Shown piece by piece: positions 33,116-42,018 of a DNA stretch of 64,000 nt. The position numbers were made by a program, and so were the translations under genes. The DNA is taken from assembly GCA_948470255.1 (NCBI GenBank), contig CAOKOS010000002.1, positions 1 to 64,000 of the forward strand, written 5' to 3'. The number at the start of each line of letters is the position of its first letter. Positions within the stretch are counted from its first letter, which is position 1. The notes beneath the pieces were generated by a model. It ran no database searches. It saw nothing but the letters and a program-made list of their open reading frames with translations, and was not told where the DNA came from. This DNA is from an uncultured Lachnotalea sp. (GTDB lineage: Bacteria > Bacillota > Clostridia > Lachnospirales > Lachnospiraceae).

Positions 33116-33637
33116 AGAATCCTGCAAAGCAGGATTCTTTGTTCCTTTATAGGAAACTGCGTCCTATAAAGTAAAAAACCCTCCGGGGGATGCGCAGTTG
33201 GCGGAGAGGAAATTAGCCTTTCAGGCCCGCTCACGCGCGGCGATTGCGCAAAGCGCAATCTTTGTTTCTTTATAGGAAACTGCGTCCTATAAAGTAAAAA
33301 ACCCTCCGGGGGATGCGCAGTTGGCGGAGAGGAAATTAGCCTTTCAGGCCCGCTCACGCGCGGCGATTGCGCAAAGCGCAATCTTTGTTTCTTTATAGGA
33401 AACTGCGTCCTATAAAGTAAAAAACCCTCCGGGGGATGCGCAGTTGGCGGAGAGGAAATTAGCCTTTCAGGCCCGCTCACGCGCGGCGATTGCGCAAAGC
33501 GCAATTTTTGTACCTTTATAGGAAACTGCGTCCTATAAAGTAAAAACGCTCCGTGAGGATCGCACTGCGGCGGAGAGGGATTATATCGCTGAAGCGACCC
33601 GCCGCAGACGGAGAATCCTGCAAGCAGGATTCTTTGT
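33116..33637. repeat. 123-bp tandem repeat array of terminator-like hairpins
   Basis: TTTATAGGAAACTGCG begins at 33146, 33269, 33392 and 33515, an exact 123-base period. Copies 1 and 2 are identical, copy 3 differs at three bases near its end, and copy 4 diverges after about 30 bases. Each unit has a stem TTTATAGGA/TCCTATAAA and a second stem GATTGCGC/GCGCAATC followed by a T-rich stretch. The array is bracketed by AGAATCCTGC/GCAGGATTCT hairpins at both ends. There are no unique spacers, so it is not CRISPR. It fills the whole gap between the antiporter and gpr. Confidence 0.9.
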
Positions 33638-33714
33638 ACTATGGGGGCTAAGTATAATTTCAAGCCTGCACGGGAAAAATATCTGCAAATCCGGGAGAAA
33701 GGAAAGAGGGCGAT

Positions 33715-34698
33715 ATGCGGGATGAAGTTCTGGAGCAGGTAGAAGAAAAGGAGATGCAGGTGCATACGGACCTGGCGCTGGAAGCCAGGGAATCATGCCG
33801 CGAAGGGCAGGATAGTATCCCTGGGGTAAATATTGAGGAGTCTGTCCATGGGCCTTCCGGTGTGAAGGTGACCTGGGTGGAGATTTTGGATCAGCAGGGT
33901 GAAGAAGCCATTGGGAAACCACGGGGCAGCTACATCACCCTGGAGGCAGAACAGATGGCTGTCCATGATGAAGGCTGCCACCGGGAAATTTCGGAGGCTC
34001 TTAGTGAGTATGTGAAAAAGCTTTTGGACGGATTTGGCCTGGTGAAATCGGTGCTGGTGGTGGGACTTGGAAACCAGGAAGTCACATCGGATTCCCTGGG
34101 TCCCCAGGTGTTAAACAATTTGAGGATGACAAGGCATCTGAACATGGAAGAGGAGATACAGAAAAAAGAGGGAAAAGGCGACGCATCTTTTTCCATCAGC
34201 GGGATTGTACCCGGGGTAATGGCCCAGACCGGGATGGAGACGGCGGAGATCATACGCGGCATTGTGGAAGAGACGAAACCGGAAGCCCTTCTGGTGGTGG
34301 ATGCGCTGGCGGCAAGGAGCGTGAGCCGTCTGGGAACCACCATCCAGCTGAGTAATACAGGCATAAGCCCCGGCTCCGGGGTGGGGAACCACAGGCACAG
34401 CCTGACAGAGGAAAGCCTGGGGATACCGGTCATTGCCATTGGCGTCCCCACAGTGGTGGCCGCCGCCGCCATTGTGTATGATACAGTGGATGCGCTGGCG
34501 GAGCTTCTGGAAGCCGCGGGGGCGGGGAATGCTGCGGAGGCGGTGGATGGTATGGCGCTGCCGGAACGGTATCAGATGGTGCGGGAACTGATTGAGCCGC
34601 GCCTTGGCCCCATGTATGTGACGCCGGGAAATATTGATGAACGGGTAAAGCTTTTAAGCTACATCATATCAGAAGGAATCAATCAGGTATTTGCATAA
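33715..34698 (+). CDS. gpr: germination protease
   Basis: Spore protease that degrades small acid-soluble proteins during germination. The A25-family signature regions are clear: VHTDLALEARE at the N-terminus with the pro-segment, VVGLGNQEVTSDSLGPQV, GIVPGVMAQTGMET, and ALAARSVSRLGTTIQLSNTGISPGSGVGN. At 327 residues it is close to the usual length. It directly precedes spoIIP, the common clostridial order. A sigma-G promoter is expected, but I could not identify one with confidence. Confidence 0.95.
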   Translation: MRDEVLEQVEEKEMQVHTDLALEARESCREGQDSIPGVNIEESVHGPSGVKVTWVEILDQQGEEAIGKPRGSYITLEAEQMAVHDEGCHREISEALSEYVKKLLDGFGLVKSVLVVGLGNQEVTSDSLGPQVLNNLRMTRHLNMEEEIQKKEGKGDASFSISGIVPGVMAQTGMETAEIIRGIVEETKPEALLVVDALAARSVSRLGTTIQLSNTGISPGSGVGNHRHSLTEESLGIPVIAIGVPTVVAAAAIVYDTVDALAELLEAAGAGNAAEAVDGMALPERYQMVRELIEPRLGPMYVTPGNIDERVKLLSYIISEGINQVFA

Positions 34699-34791
34699 CC
34701 ACCCCCCACAGTGCATAGGATGTATGGGCGCGGGCAGAGGGGAAACCCTGGAAAACCGCCTGGAAAAGACAAGCATGAAGGGGGAAGTCAT

Positions 34792-36057
34792 TTGAAGATG
34801 AGAAACGGGCGGGGAAGTATGTGGGGAAGCGGAGTGCCGGTTTTTTTGGCGGCGGCTCTTGGTTTTTTTCTTTTACAGGACGGTCCTTCCAGGATGATGG
34901 CTTTTGCAGCTAGGCCGCTTCTTGTCTCGTTTTTGTCGGAACCAGGAGCGGAAACCGGAGGATCCGATGTTTTGCGGATGGCTTCCGGAGTCCAGCCTCT
35001 TTCCTCCTTTTTGGAAAAAGAAGAGGCATCTTTAGTCCAGGCAGAAGATGACCCCTGCTATCTGGCTGCTTTGGAGGACGAAAATGGAAGCGGGGGAGGG
35101 GCAGCCGCGGTGGAAGGGATTTTGGCAGCAGGGCCGGACGGCTCTTTAGGGACGGCCGGGGAAAATGGAGCGGTTCCAAATCCGGGAGAGACAGGGGACG
35201 GAGAGACTTCCAGTGAAGGAAACGGGGAAACCCAGGGGGTGGCCGGAGAAAGCGGGGCAGCTGCAGGAGAGGCAGTTTTGGCGGGAGCAGCTGTAGGCCC
35301 GGCCACAGAAATCCGCGGCACAGTCTATACGGCGGAACAGCTTTCTGACTTTGAATTTGTGAAGAAAAACTTTTTTTATGTACATAAGTCCACAACAGTT
35401 TACCCGGAACAGCTGGATGCAGAAGTCCTTTTGGGGACAGACTTGACCCTTCCGGAAAGTGACGAACCTCAGGTGCTTTTGTTCCATACCCACGGAAGCG
35501 AGGGGTTTTCTGATTCCGTGGAAGGAGATCCCGATATGACTGTGGTGGGGGTGGGGAACTATCTGGCCCAGCTTTTGAGCGAACAGTACGGAATCAAGGT
35601 GATTCACAATACGGAAGTTTTCCCCTATTCGGATTCTTATTCCATGGCTTTGGATATGCTTAAAAAGACGCTGGCGGAATATCCCAGTATCCAGGTGACA
35701 ATCGACCTCCACCGGGATTCCGGAGGCCATGAGGTGGTGGACATCAACGGAAAGCCCACGGCGCCAATTATGCTGTTCAATGGAATGTGCCAGACCCCGG
35801 AGGGGCCTCTGGAAGATGTGGAAAACCCCTATCTGGCGGAAAACCTGGCTTTTAATTTCCAGATGAAAATGAAGGCGGAGGCATATTACCCGGGACTGAC
35901 CTTACGAACCTTTTTAAAAGCATACCGCTATAACCAACATGTACTTCCCAGGGCGACCCTGGTGGAGGTGGGAACAGAAAACAATACTTATGAGGAGGCG
36001 AAAAACGCCATGGAACCCTTGGCGGACATTTTGTATAAGGTGTTGAGGGGAAAATAA
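34792..36057 (+). CDS. spoIIP: stage II sporulation protein P
   Basis: Membrane-anchored peptidoglycan amidase/endopeptidase acting with SpoIID and SpoIIM in engulfment. After one N-terminal helix (GVPVFLAAALGFFLLQ) comes a long low-complexity Gly/Ala/Glu linker (about residues 75-170). The SpoIIP catalytic domain follows with LLFHTHGSEGFSD, IDLHRDSGGHEVV and LVEVGTENNTYEEA. TTG at 34792 is 7 bases after AAGGGGG, while ATG at 34798 is 13 away, so TTG is preferred. It is cotranscribed with gpr. Confidence 0.92.
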   Translation: MKMRNGRGSMWGSGVPVFLAAALGFFLLQDGPSRMMAFAARPLLVSFLSEPGAETGGSDVLRMASGVQPLSSFLEKEEASLVQAEDDPCYLAALEDENGSGGGAAAVEGILAAGPDGSLGTAGENGAVPNPGETGDGETSSEGNGETQGVAGESGAAAGEAVLAGAAVGPATEIRGTVYTAEQLSDFEFVKKNFFYVHKSTTVYPEQLDAEVLLGTDLTLPESDEPQVLLFHTHGSEGFSDSVEGDPDMTVVGVGNYLAQLLSEQYGIKVIHNTEVFPYSDSYSMALDMLKKTLAEYPSIQVTIDLHRDSGGHEVVDINGKPTAPIMLFNGMCQTPEGPLEDVENPYLAENLAFNFQMKMKAEAYYPGLTLRTFLKAYRYNQHVLPRATLVEVGTENNTYEEAKNAMEPLADILYKVLRGK

Positions 36058-36209
36058 AAGGAAACATTACAGGGATGTTCTTAAAAAAATTTTCTAATAA
36101 TTAAGAAAACAGGGTTGAAATTTGTCTCCTGTGAATGTATACTAATATAAAGAAAAATAAGTTTTATAAATAAAGAAATCCGACTAACAGGTAAAAAAAT
36201 TCAAAAAAA

Positions 36210-36249
36210 TACAATGTTTTCTTGCATTTTTCATACAATGTGGTATGCT
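36210..36249 (+). promoter_or_regulatory. blaI-like promoter with repeated operator
   Basis: TTGCAT and TATGCT (extended by TGG) are 16 bases apart. TACAATGT occurs at 36210 and 36234, the second inside the promoter spacer, as expected for BlaI/MecI-type autorepression. Confidence 0.55.
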
Positions 36250-36296
36250 ATAGTCTATAAGCTGAAGATACCAGAAAGAAAGATCAGGGAGACAGA

Positions 36297-36680
36297 ATGA
36301 AAAAGAATAATCGGATGACAGATCGAGAACTGACCGTGATGAAGGCAATCTGGGCGATTGAAACTGAAGTGACTACTGCGAAGATTGTGAAGCAGCTTCA
36401 GGAGTGGTATGATGAAAAGCTGACGCCCCAGGCCATCGGAGTGTACATTGAAAAACTGAGGAAGAAGGGATATATTCATATTACAAAACCGGACAATTAC
36501 TATAAGGTATATGAACCGTTGGTGACTCAGGAAGAGTTTATGAAGCAGCAGGTAAAATCCATTGCAAAGTTCTGGGACAAGAGCATGGCCCGTTATGGGA
36601 TTATGGCTCTGGGCGGGGCGGAAGAACTGACAAAAGAAGAAGCAGAGGAACTCAGGAGAATTCTGGATGATTTTGATTAG
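36297..36680 (+). CDS. BlaI/MecI-family repressor
   Basis: A 127-residue winged-helix repressor (MTDRELTVMKAIWAIETEVTTAKIVKQL, then TPQAIGVYIEKLRKKGYI), the BlaI/MecI/CopY type, dimerising through its C-terminal helices. Such repressors are cleaved after a membrane protease is activated by a cell-wall drug or metal signal. The gene overlaps the next by 14 bases, so the pair is coupled. Confidence 0.88.
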   Translation: MKKNNRMTDRELTVMKAIWAIETEVTTAKIVKQLQEWYDEKLTPQAIGVYIEKLRKKGYIHITKPDNYYKVYEPLVTQEEFMKQQVKSIAKFWDKSMARYGIMALGGAEELTKEEAEELRRILDDFD

Positions 36681-38055
36681 TATTTTTACGGTGATTTTTT
36701 TGACTTCTCTGACAGGTACGCTGATTTTCCTCTTTTGGAGAGTGATCAGTATATGGCTGGAGCGGTTCGGAGAAATCAAATTGATTCGTTCGCTGTTATA
36801 TGCGACTTTGATTTTCTATTTAATCCCGGTGGTGGTTTTGTGGCTGATGTACGGGATGGGGGTTGTCAGTGAGGGGAAAGCAGGTGGCCTGCTGGCAGCG
36901 ACGCCGCTTTTGATTGAGGTGGCAAGATGGATTTCAGTTGTATGGCTGATTGGTTTTGTAACAGAAGTGATTCGGTATGTGATTCATCAAAATGCCAGGC
37001 GGCAGCTGGTCAAATACAGTATACGCGGCGGGGAGCGTTCCAAAAAGATTGTAGGTGAGATCAAAGAACAGCTCCATATTAAAAGACATATTCCCATCTA
37101 TAAACTGAAAGACTGTAAATCTCCGTTTATTTCCGGTTTTTTAAAATATCAAATATTTATCCCAGAAAAAATTGAAAATGAGGAAGAGCTGAAAATCATC
37201 CTGGAGCATGAGCTGCGCCATTATGTGCAGGGTGATTTACATATGAAGGAGATCTGCGCGTGGATTGTGCGGATTCAGTGGTTTAATCCTTTTGTCCATT
37301 GGCTGGTCCACCAGGTGGATATCTGGGGGGACAGTGTCTGTGACTTATATATGTGTTACGATTCCAGCAACTGTTGGGGGATAGAGCGGTACTTTGATGT
37401 CGTGATCAAATACAGCGCGACAAAGAAGATAAAAGGTTCCTATGGCCGTATGGATATGGCCAGGAGTCGGAAGGAATTAAAAAGGAGGATTGTACGAATG
37501 AAGAAACTGAAAACACAAAAAAGGCTGGGAAGGGTTCTGACAGCGGCCCTGGTTTTGTGCTTTGCACTGGCTTCAGCAGTCACATCCCTGGCAGCAGGAG
37601 AAGGAGTGGGGAGCCTCTACAGGAAGGTATATGAAGCTTCCATGGAAAGAACTTATGAAAAAGCTGATTATGTGGTAGATGAGAAAGATGCAAATGGAAG
37701 AGAGTTTACCCGTGAGCGGGATAGTGATATGGAGATTATAGAGACAGACGAAGAGGTCAACCTGGATAAGAAGGGGGTAAACTCTTATACCTGGAATCTG
37801 GAAGCCGGGGTCATCTATGAGACAGGGCTTTTCTGGGCCAGTAAAGGAGATACCATAGTGGTATCAATGAATCCGTCTCCGCAGGGGGCAAAGACAGGAG
37901 TTGGCCTGGATCAGCCCAACGGTATTCTGCGGGGGGTCACCGGCACTGGAATGTATGGACATACATTTACGGTCAGTGTCACCGGTTTCCACCGGGTCTA
38001 TGCGGAAAATCTGGAGAACAGAAGTATCACAGTCGGGGTTACTGTTTCCAGATAG
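36667..38055 (+). CDS. M56-family (BlaR1-like) membrane metalloprotease
   Basis: A 462-residue protein with several N-terminal helices, the cytoplasmic zinc protease motif HELRH (about residue 180), a further helix near residue 290 (TAALVLCFALASAVTSLA), and an extracytoplasmic C-terminal domain of about 150 residues. That domain is not the penicillin-binding sensor of BlaR1; it is a beta-rich module (GVIYETGLFWASKGDTIVV ... TVSVTGFHRVYAENL). The signal sensed is therefore probably not a beta-lactam acylation. It likely cleaves the preceding repressor. Confidence 0.85.
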   Translation: MILISIFTVIFLTSLTGTLIFLFWRVISIWLERFGEIKLIRSLLYATLIFYLIPVVVLWLMYGMGVVSEGKAGGLLAATPLLIEVARWISVVWLIGFVTEVIRYVIHQNARRQLVKYSIRGGERSKKIVGEIKEQLHIKRHIPIYKLKDCKSPFISGFLKYQIFIPEKIENEEELKIILEHELRHYVQGDLHMKEICAWIVRIQWFNPFVHWLVHQVDIWGDSVCDLYMCYDSSNCWGIERYFDVVIKYSATKKIKGSYGRMDMARSRKELKRRIVRMKKLKTQKRLGRVLTAALVLCFALASAVTSLAAGEGVGSLYRKVYEASMERTYEKADYVVDEKDANGREFTRERDSDMEIIETDEEVNLDKKGVNSYTWNLEAGVIYETGLFWASKGDTIVVSMNPSPQGAKTGVGLDQPNGILRGVTGTGMYGHTFTVSVTGFHRVYAENLENRSITVGVTVSR

Positions 38056-38127
38056 GCAGGTTCCCGGATGACGGGGAGCGGAGTATGAAAAGAGGTAATC
38101 TATAAAAGATAAAGAGGAAAATCAGGA

Positions 38128-38171
38128 AAGCCGCCCGGAGGCCGAGGATATCTCAAAAGGGCGGCTTTTTT
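38128..38171 (+). terminator. terminator after the BlaI/M56 pair
   Basis: AAAGCCGCCC pairs with GGGCGGCTTT and is followed by further T residues. Confidence 0.9.
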
Positions 38172-38233
38172 GCGTGATATGGGATCCGTTGTAAAACCGC
38201 TTAAATTCCAGGGCTGGACTGACTGCTTGCCGT

Positions 38234-39601
38234 TTACTGTGAATCTGATTGCTTGTCAAGGGGGGCGGGTTTTTTAACACTTGAATCTTTTACATACATT
38301 ATCATACAGATAACCGCTAAAAAAGTCTCTACGATTGGCTGTGCGGCGATAACACCATCTAATTGCCATAAAGTATTCAGGATAATTACTGCGGGGATAA
38401 ATAGTATTACATTTCTCATAATCGTAATAAGCAAGGACTTTACCGCCACGCCCAAGGCTTGAAAATAACTTGTTACCATGTTGATGATACCAAGCATTGG
38501 CGCCGACAAACTTAAAATGCTGATAAAATATCCCGTTTGATCTACCAGTGACTGATCATGGAGAAATATGCTTGCCAGTATTGGCGCCGACAAACAAAAT
38601 GCAGCTAAAAAGATTGCGCCCAAAAGGATTCCATAAATTGTCGATAGTTTCATTGCTTGCGACATACGCTCTTTTTTTCCTGCGCCGTAATAATATCCGA
38701 TAAGCGGGGCGATGCCCTGTGAAAGACCAACTGACAGCATAATCGGAACCATATCGACTTTATAGGCGATTCCGTATGACGCGACGGAGTCGGAACCATA
38801 AATTCCGATAAAATTATTAAGAACGATATTGGAAACACTGAGCAAAACTGTAATCAACGCGCCGGGTATCCCGATGCTCACCACACTACCCACCATTTTT
38901 CTGTTTGGCGCAAACTTTTTTATGGAAAGCGATACCAAGTGATTCCTGTTTCTTTCCGCTTTTATCATACAGGCCAGATAGTAAATTGTGGAACAGAAGA
39001 AGCCGAAGGATGTGGCAAGGGCGGCCCCAGCCGTTCCCCATCCCAACAATACGATAAAAATAAAGTCAAAAAGGATGTTGATTGAATTTCCAAGCGCCAG
39101 TCCGATGGCGCTTTCCTTAATAAAGCCAATCGAGCGAAAGAGATGGACTAACCCGTTGGAAAGGATAATAAAGGGCGCTCCAAGGAAAATATATTTCAGA
39201 TAATCATTGGTATAAGACGCGTTTTCTATATCGGCACCCGATAGTTTTGCTATGGGCTCCATAAAGAGGAGGCCGGCGAGCAGAATCATAATCCCGGCAA
39301 GCGCCATTGCATACAGACAGAAATTCAGTGTGCTTCTGACCTCTTTATTTTTATCCTCACCCAGCAGTCTTGCAATCACACTATTGCCGCCCATACCAAA
39401 AATAGAAGCAATCGACATAATAATCAAAAGAATTGGTGTGCATAGAGTAACCGCAGCAATCATTGCAGGCTCTTCTGTTAAGGAAACAAAAAAGGTATCC
39501 GCAATGTTATAAATCAGAGTTGTGAGTTGTCCTAACATGGCAGGTAATCCCATACGCAAAATTGCTTTTGAAATATTCTGTTCTTCAAATACCGTTGTCA
39601 T
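38234..39601 (-). CDS. MATE-family exporter
   Basis: A 455-residue twelve-helix MATE transporter (LRMGLPAMLGQLTTLIYNIADTFFVS at the N-terminus). Its substrate is unknown. The DNA is more AT-rich than neighbouring housekeeping genes, suggesting acquisition. It is divergent from a Crp/Fnr-type regulator over about 100 bases; similar regulator-exporter pairs are common in gut Firmicutes. Confidence 0.9.
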   Translation of the reverse strand: MTTVFEEQNISKAILRMGLPAMLGQLTTLIYNIADTFFVSLTEEPAMIAAVTLCTPILLIIMSIASIFGMGGNSVIARLLGEDKNKEVRSTLNFCLYAMALAGIMILLAGLLFMEPIAKLSGADIENASYTNDYLKYIFLGAPFIILSNGLVHLFRSIGFIKESAIGLALGNSINILFDFIFIVLLGWGTAGAALATSFGFFCSTIYYLACMIKAERNRNHLVSLSIKKFAPNRKMVGSVVSIGIPGALITVLLSVSNIVLNNFIGIYGSDSVASYGIAYKVDMVPIMLSVGLSQGIAPLIGYYYGAGKKERMSQAMKLSTIYGILLGAIFLAAFCLSAPILASIFLHDQSLVDQTGYFISILSLSAPMLGIINMVTSYFQALGVAVKSLLITIMRNVILFIPAVIILNTLWQLDGVIAAQPIVETFLAVICMIMYVKDSSVKKPAPLDKQSDSQ

Positions 39602-39628
39602 TATCTTAAATCCTCCACATTCTGCTTC

Positions 39629-39657
39629 TTGTAATCCTTCTTATTGTACGCTATAAT
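39629..39657 (+). promoter_or_regulatory. promoter of the Crp-type regulator
   Basis: TTGTAA, a 17-base spacer, TATAAT. Confidence 0.8.
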
Positions 39658-39671
39658 GAGGAAGAAAACCC

Positions 39672-39683
39672 GGACACATGTCC
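39672..39683. promoter_or_regulatory. candidate autoregulatory palindrome
   Basis: GGACA-CA-TGTCC lies at about +10 to +20 of the regulator transcript, a position suited to autorepression by the Crp-type protein. Confidence 0.4.
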
Positions 39684-39701
39684 TGTTTGGAGAGAAAATG
39701 C

Positions 39702-40334
39702 ATGAAAAGATTTTATGACGGCACACTCATTGAAACCTATTTGAAGCAAACGAAATTTGAATCCGTAATGAGCGGTTTGCGGGAACATTTATTTGTCACG
39801 CAGTATAAAAAAGGCGAATTTATTGCTACGCCATTACAGAAAAAACATTTATTCCAAATTATCATTCAAGGTACTGTAAATATTTATTTTATTAGAGACG
39901 ATGGGTCGGTATATTCCCTTGCAAACGACAGGGAGAATGATTTACTGGGCGAAATGGAAATTTTCCCCCACTATCCGAGCAATGTTTATGCAGAAGCAAA
40001 TGAGGATGTGACTTGCATTGCTCTTTCCACTGAAACAAACAAAGACGTGTTGCTGCAAAACTGCCAATTTTTGCAGATGGTATGTGAATCTTTGACTCGG
40101 AAAATGGAGTCCATTACAACGCTTGACGCTTCTCCTGCAAGTTTGAAACGGCGTGTACTAACTTATATGCAATACAAATGCAGTAAAGGTGAACTGAAAG
40201 GAATACAACAGGCTGCATTTCACTTAAATTGCAGCACTCGCCAACTACAAAGAATCCTTAATCAGTATGAAGTTGATGGAATTGTTATCAAGACTGGGAA
40301 AGGAACTTACAAACTTACTATCTCAACATTATAG
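39702..40334 (+). CDS. Crp/Fnr-family transcriptional regulator
   Basis: A 210-residue regulator with an N-terminal cyclic-nucleotide-binding-like beta barrel (IIIQGTVNIYFIRDDGSVYSLA, GEMEIFPHYPSNVYAEA) and a C-terminal helix-turn-helix (IQQAAFHLNCSTRQLQRILNQYEVDG). No Fnr-type cysteine cluster is seen, so a small-molecule effector is more likely than an Fe-S sensor. The start at MKRFYDG follows GGAGAG. It is divergent from the MATE gene, its probable target. Confidence 0.87.
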   Translation: MKRFYDGTLIETYLKQTKFESVMSGLREHLFVTQYKKGEFIATPLQKKHLFQIIIQGTVNIYFIRDDGSVYSLANDRENDLLGEMEIFPHYPSNVYAEANEDVTCIALSTETNKDVLLQNCQFLQMVCESLTRKMESITTLDASPASLKRRVLTYMQYKCSKGELKGIQQAAFHLNCSTRQLQRILNQYEVDGIVIKTGKGTYKLTISTL

Positions 40335-40415
40335 GGAATATGGTTGGATTTCAATAATCGTGTAAAATATTTTCATTCTTTTATTAAACCACACAACTGA
40401 TGGACTTGAGCATGT

Positions 40416-40458
40416 TTGATTTACTATGATTGACTTACTATGAAAAAATGGGTATACT
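40416..40458 (+). promoter_or_regulatory. AbiE promoter with tandem 14-bp operator
   Basis: TTGACT, a 17-base spacer, TATACT. TTGATTTACTATGA and TTGACTTACTATGA lie head to tail at 40416-40429 and 40430-40443, the second overlapping the -35 and spacer. Confidence 0.65.
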
Positions 40459-40513
40459 ATACTAAACCATGAGACTTATGAAATGCTTGCAGACGTTTGG
40501 CAGAGGGATAATC

Positions 40514-41122
40514 ATGTTGGAGTCAAAGACTAGTTGTATGTGGAGAGAGATGTTTCAGGATTACCAGTATGTGATGACGACTGCGGAATTAAATTCCCGG
40601 GGGTTTTATTACGCTGACATTCAGAAAATGCTGGATGAAGGGTTGGTTGAGAGGATTAAGTGGGGCTATTACCATTGGATGGAGGATCTTGGCGGAAGCG
40701 AGGTTACGATCATTAACCGGCTGTTTCCCGATGGGGTGCTCTGTATGGAAACGGCCCTTTTTTATTACCGGTACAGTGACAGAAATCCTGCCCAGTGGAA
40801 TATTACCATTGATAAAAACACGTCCAGGCAGCGGACAAAAATCGAATACCCCTTCATCAAGGCTTACCGCGTGGAGCCTGCACTGGTGACATTGGGGGAG
40901 ACGGCGGGCCGCATGGATGGGGCGGATATCCGTATTTTTGACCGTGACCGGACCATCTGCGATGTGCTGCGGCATATGAATAAGATGGACAGGGAAGTTT
41001 TCAATAAGGCAGTTCAGAATTATGTGAAAGATTTGAAAAAGAATATCCCCAATCTTATGGAGTATGCAAAGGCGCTGAGGGTGCAGAAACGGGTGAAAGA
41101 ATTGATAGGGGTGTGGTTGTGA
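40514..41122 (+). CDS. abiEi: AbiEi-type antitoxin/repressor
   Basis: A 202-residue protein with an N-terminal winged helix (DYQYVMTTAELNSRGFYYADIQKMLDEGLVERIKWGYYHW) and a C-terminal AbiEi antitoxin-like region. In AbiE systems this protein represses the operon and counters the toxin encoded next. The start follows AGAGGG; an ATG 15 codons upstream at 40469 is possible. The next start overlaps its stop by one base (TGATG). Confidence 0.82.
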   Translation: MLESKTSCMWREMFQDYQYVMTTAELNSRGFYYADIQKMLDEGLVERIKWGYYHWMEDLGGSEVTIINRLFPDGVLCMETALFYYRYSDRNPAQWNITIDKNTSRQRTKIEYPFIKAYRVEPALVTLGETAGRMDGADIRIFDRDRTICDVLRHMNKMDREVFNKAVQNYVKDLKKNIPNLMEYAKALRVQKRVKELIGVWL

Positions 41123-42018
41123 TGGCAGACGTCGCGGCTTCTGTTTTGGCAAAGCTGAGAAATAAGGCAAGGGCTTCTGGTATCAGTTATCAGCAGTGCC
41201 TGCAGCTTTTTGTGCAGGAGGAATTTTTGCGGAGGCTTTCCAGATCCGGCTGCCGGGATTTGCTGATTTTAAAGGGCGGCCTGCTGATTTATGCACTGAG
41301 CGATTTCAAAGGCCGCGCCACCGTTGACGTGGACTTTCTGCTGAGGGGTTTGCCCAATTCCCCGGAGGATGTGGAAAGGCTGATTCAAAGGGTGATCCAT
41401 ACGCCCACGGGGAATGATTACATAGAGATGTCGGTGAAGGGGGTTGAGGAAATTTCTCCCCAGAGGAAGTACCACGGTATCAGTACGCAGATCATCGGGC
41501 AGATCAAAAATGTCCGTGTGCCTTTTGATGTGGATATGGGGGTGGGGGATGTCATCGTCCCCCATGCCGAAGAACGGGCCATCCATACGCAGCTTCCAGG
41601 CTTTGAACCCCCTGTTATTAAGACCTATTCTCTGGAAAGCTCCATTGCGGAAAAGTTTGATGGGATATTGCAGCGTTTTGAGCTGACAGGCAGGATGAAA
41701 GATTTTTATGATATTTATTATCTGGCGGGGGCTTTTGACTTCGACGGGCTGCAGCTTCAGACGGCGTTAGCAAAGACCCTGGAGCAGCGGGGCACCCCTT
41801 ATGACAGGGACAGTTTCAGGCGGGTCGCGGCCCTGGCAGGGGATGGGGACATACAGAAGCGGTGGAAGTATTTTTTGAAGAATCTCCGGGAGGATACCCT
41901 TGAATTTGCAGTGGTGATGGGAGATATTCAAAGATTTCTTGAGCCTGTCTTTGACGGGCTTGCAGGTGGAAGTGAATGGAAAAAAGAGTGGAAAAGCGAC
42001 ACAAAGCAATGGGTTTAA
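41122..42018 (+). CDS. abiEii: AbiEii-type nucleotidyltransferase toxin
   Basis: A 298-residue nucleotidyltransferase-like protein. Key motifs are LILKGGLLIYAL, the metal-binding TVDVDFLL (D-x-D), and KTYSLESSIAEKFDGILQR. AbiEii/MenT toxins transfer nucleotides to tRNA or other targets and act in abortive phage infection. The coupled antitoxin, own promoter and location beside a prophage remnant fit a defence or plasmid/phage maintenance module. The target is unknown. Confidence 0.82.
   Translation: MADVAASVLAKLRNKARASGISYQQCLQLFVQEEFLRRLSRSGCRDLLILKGGLLIYALSDFKGRATVDVDFLLRGLPNSPEDVERLIQRVIHTPTGNDYIEMSVKGVEEISPQRKYHGISTQIIGQIKNVRVPFDVDMGVGDVIVPHAEERAIHTQLPGFEPPVIKTYSLESSIAEKFDGILQRFELTGRMKDFYDIYYLAGAFDFDGLQLQTALAKTLEQRGTPYDRDSFRRVAALAGDGDIQKRWKYFLKNLREDTLEFAVVMGDIQRFLEPVFDGLAGGSEWKKEWKSDTKQWV

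Noticed and set aside
33116-33637. CRISPR array
   Set aside because: Units are 123 bases, repeated head to tail without unique spacers, and no cas genes are present.
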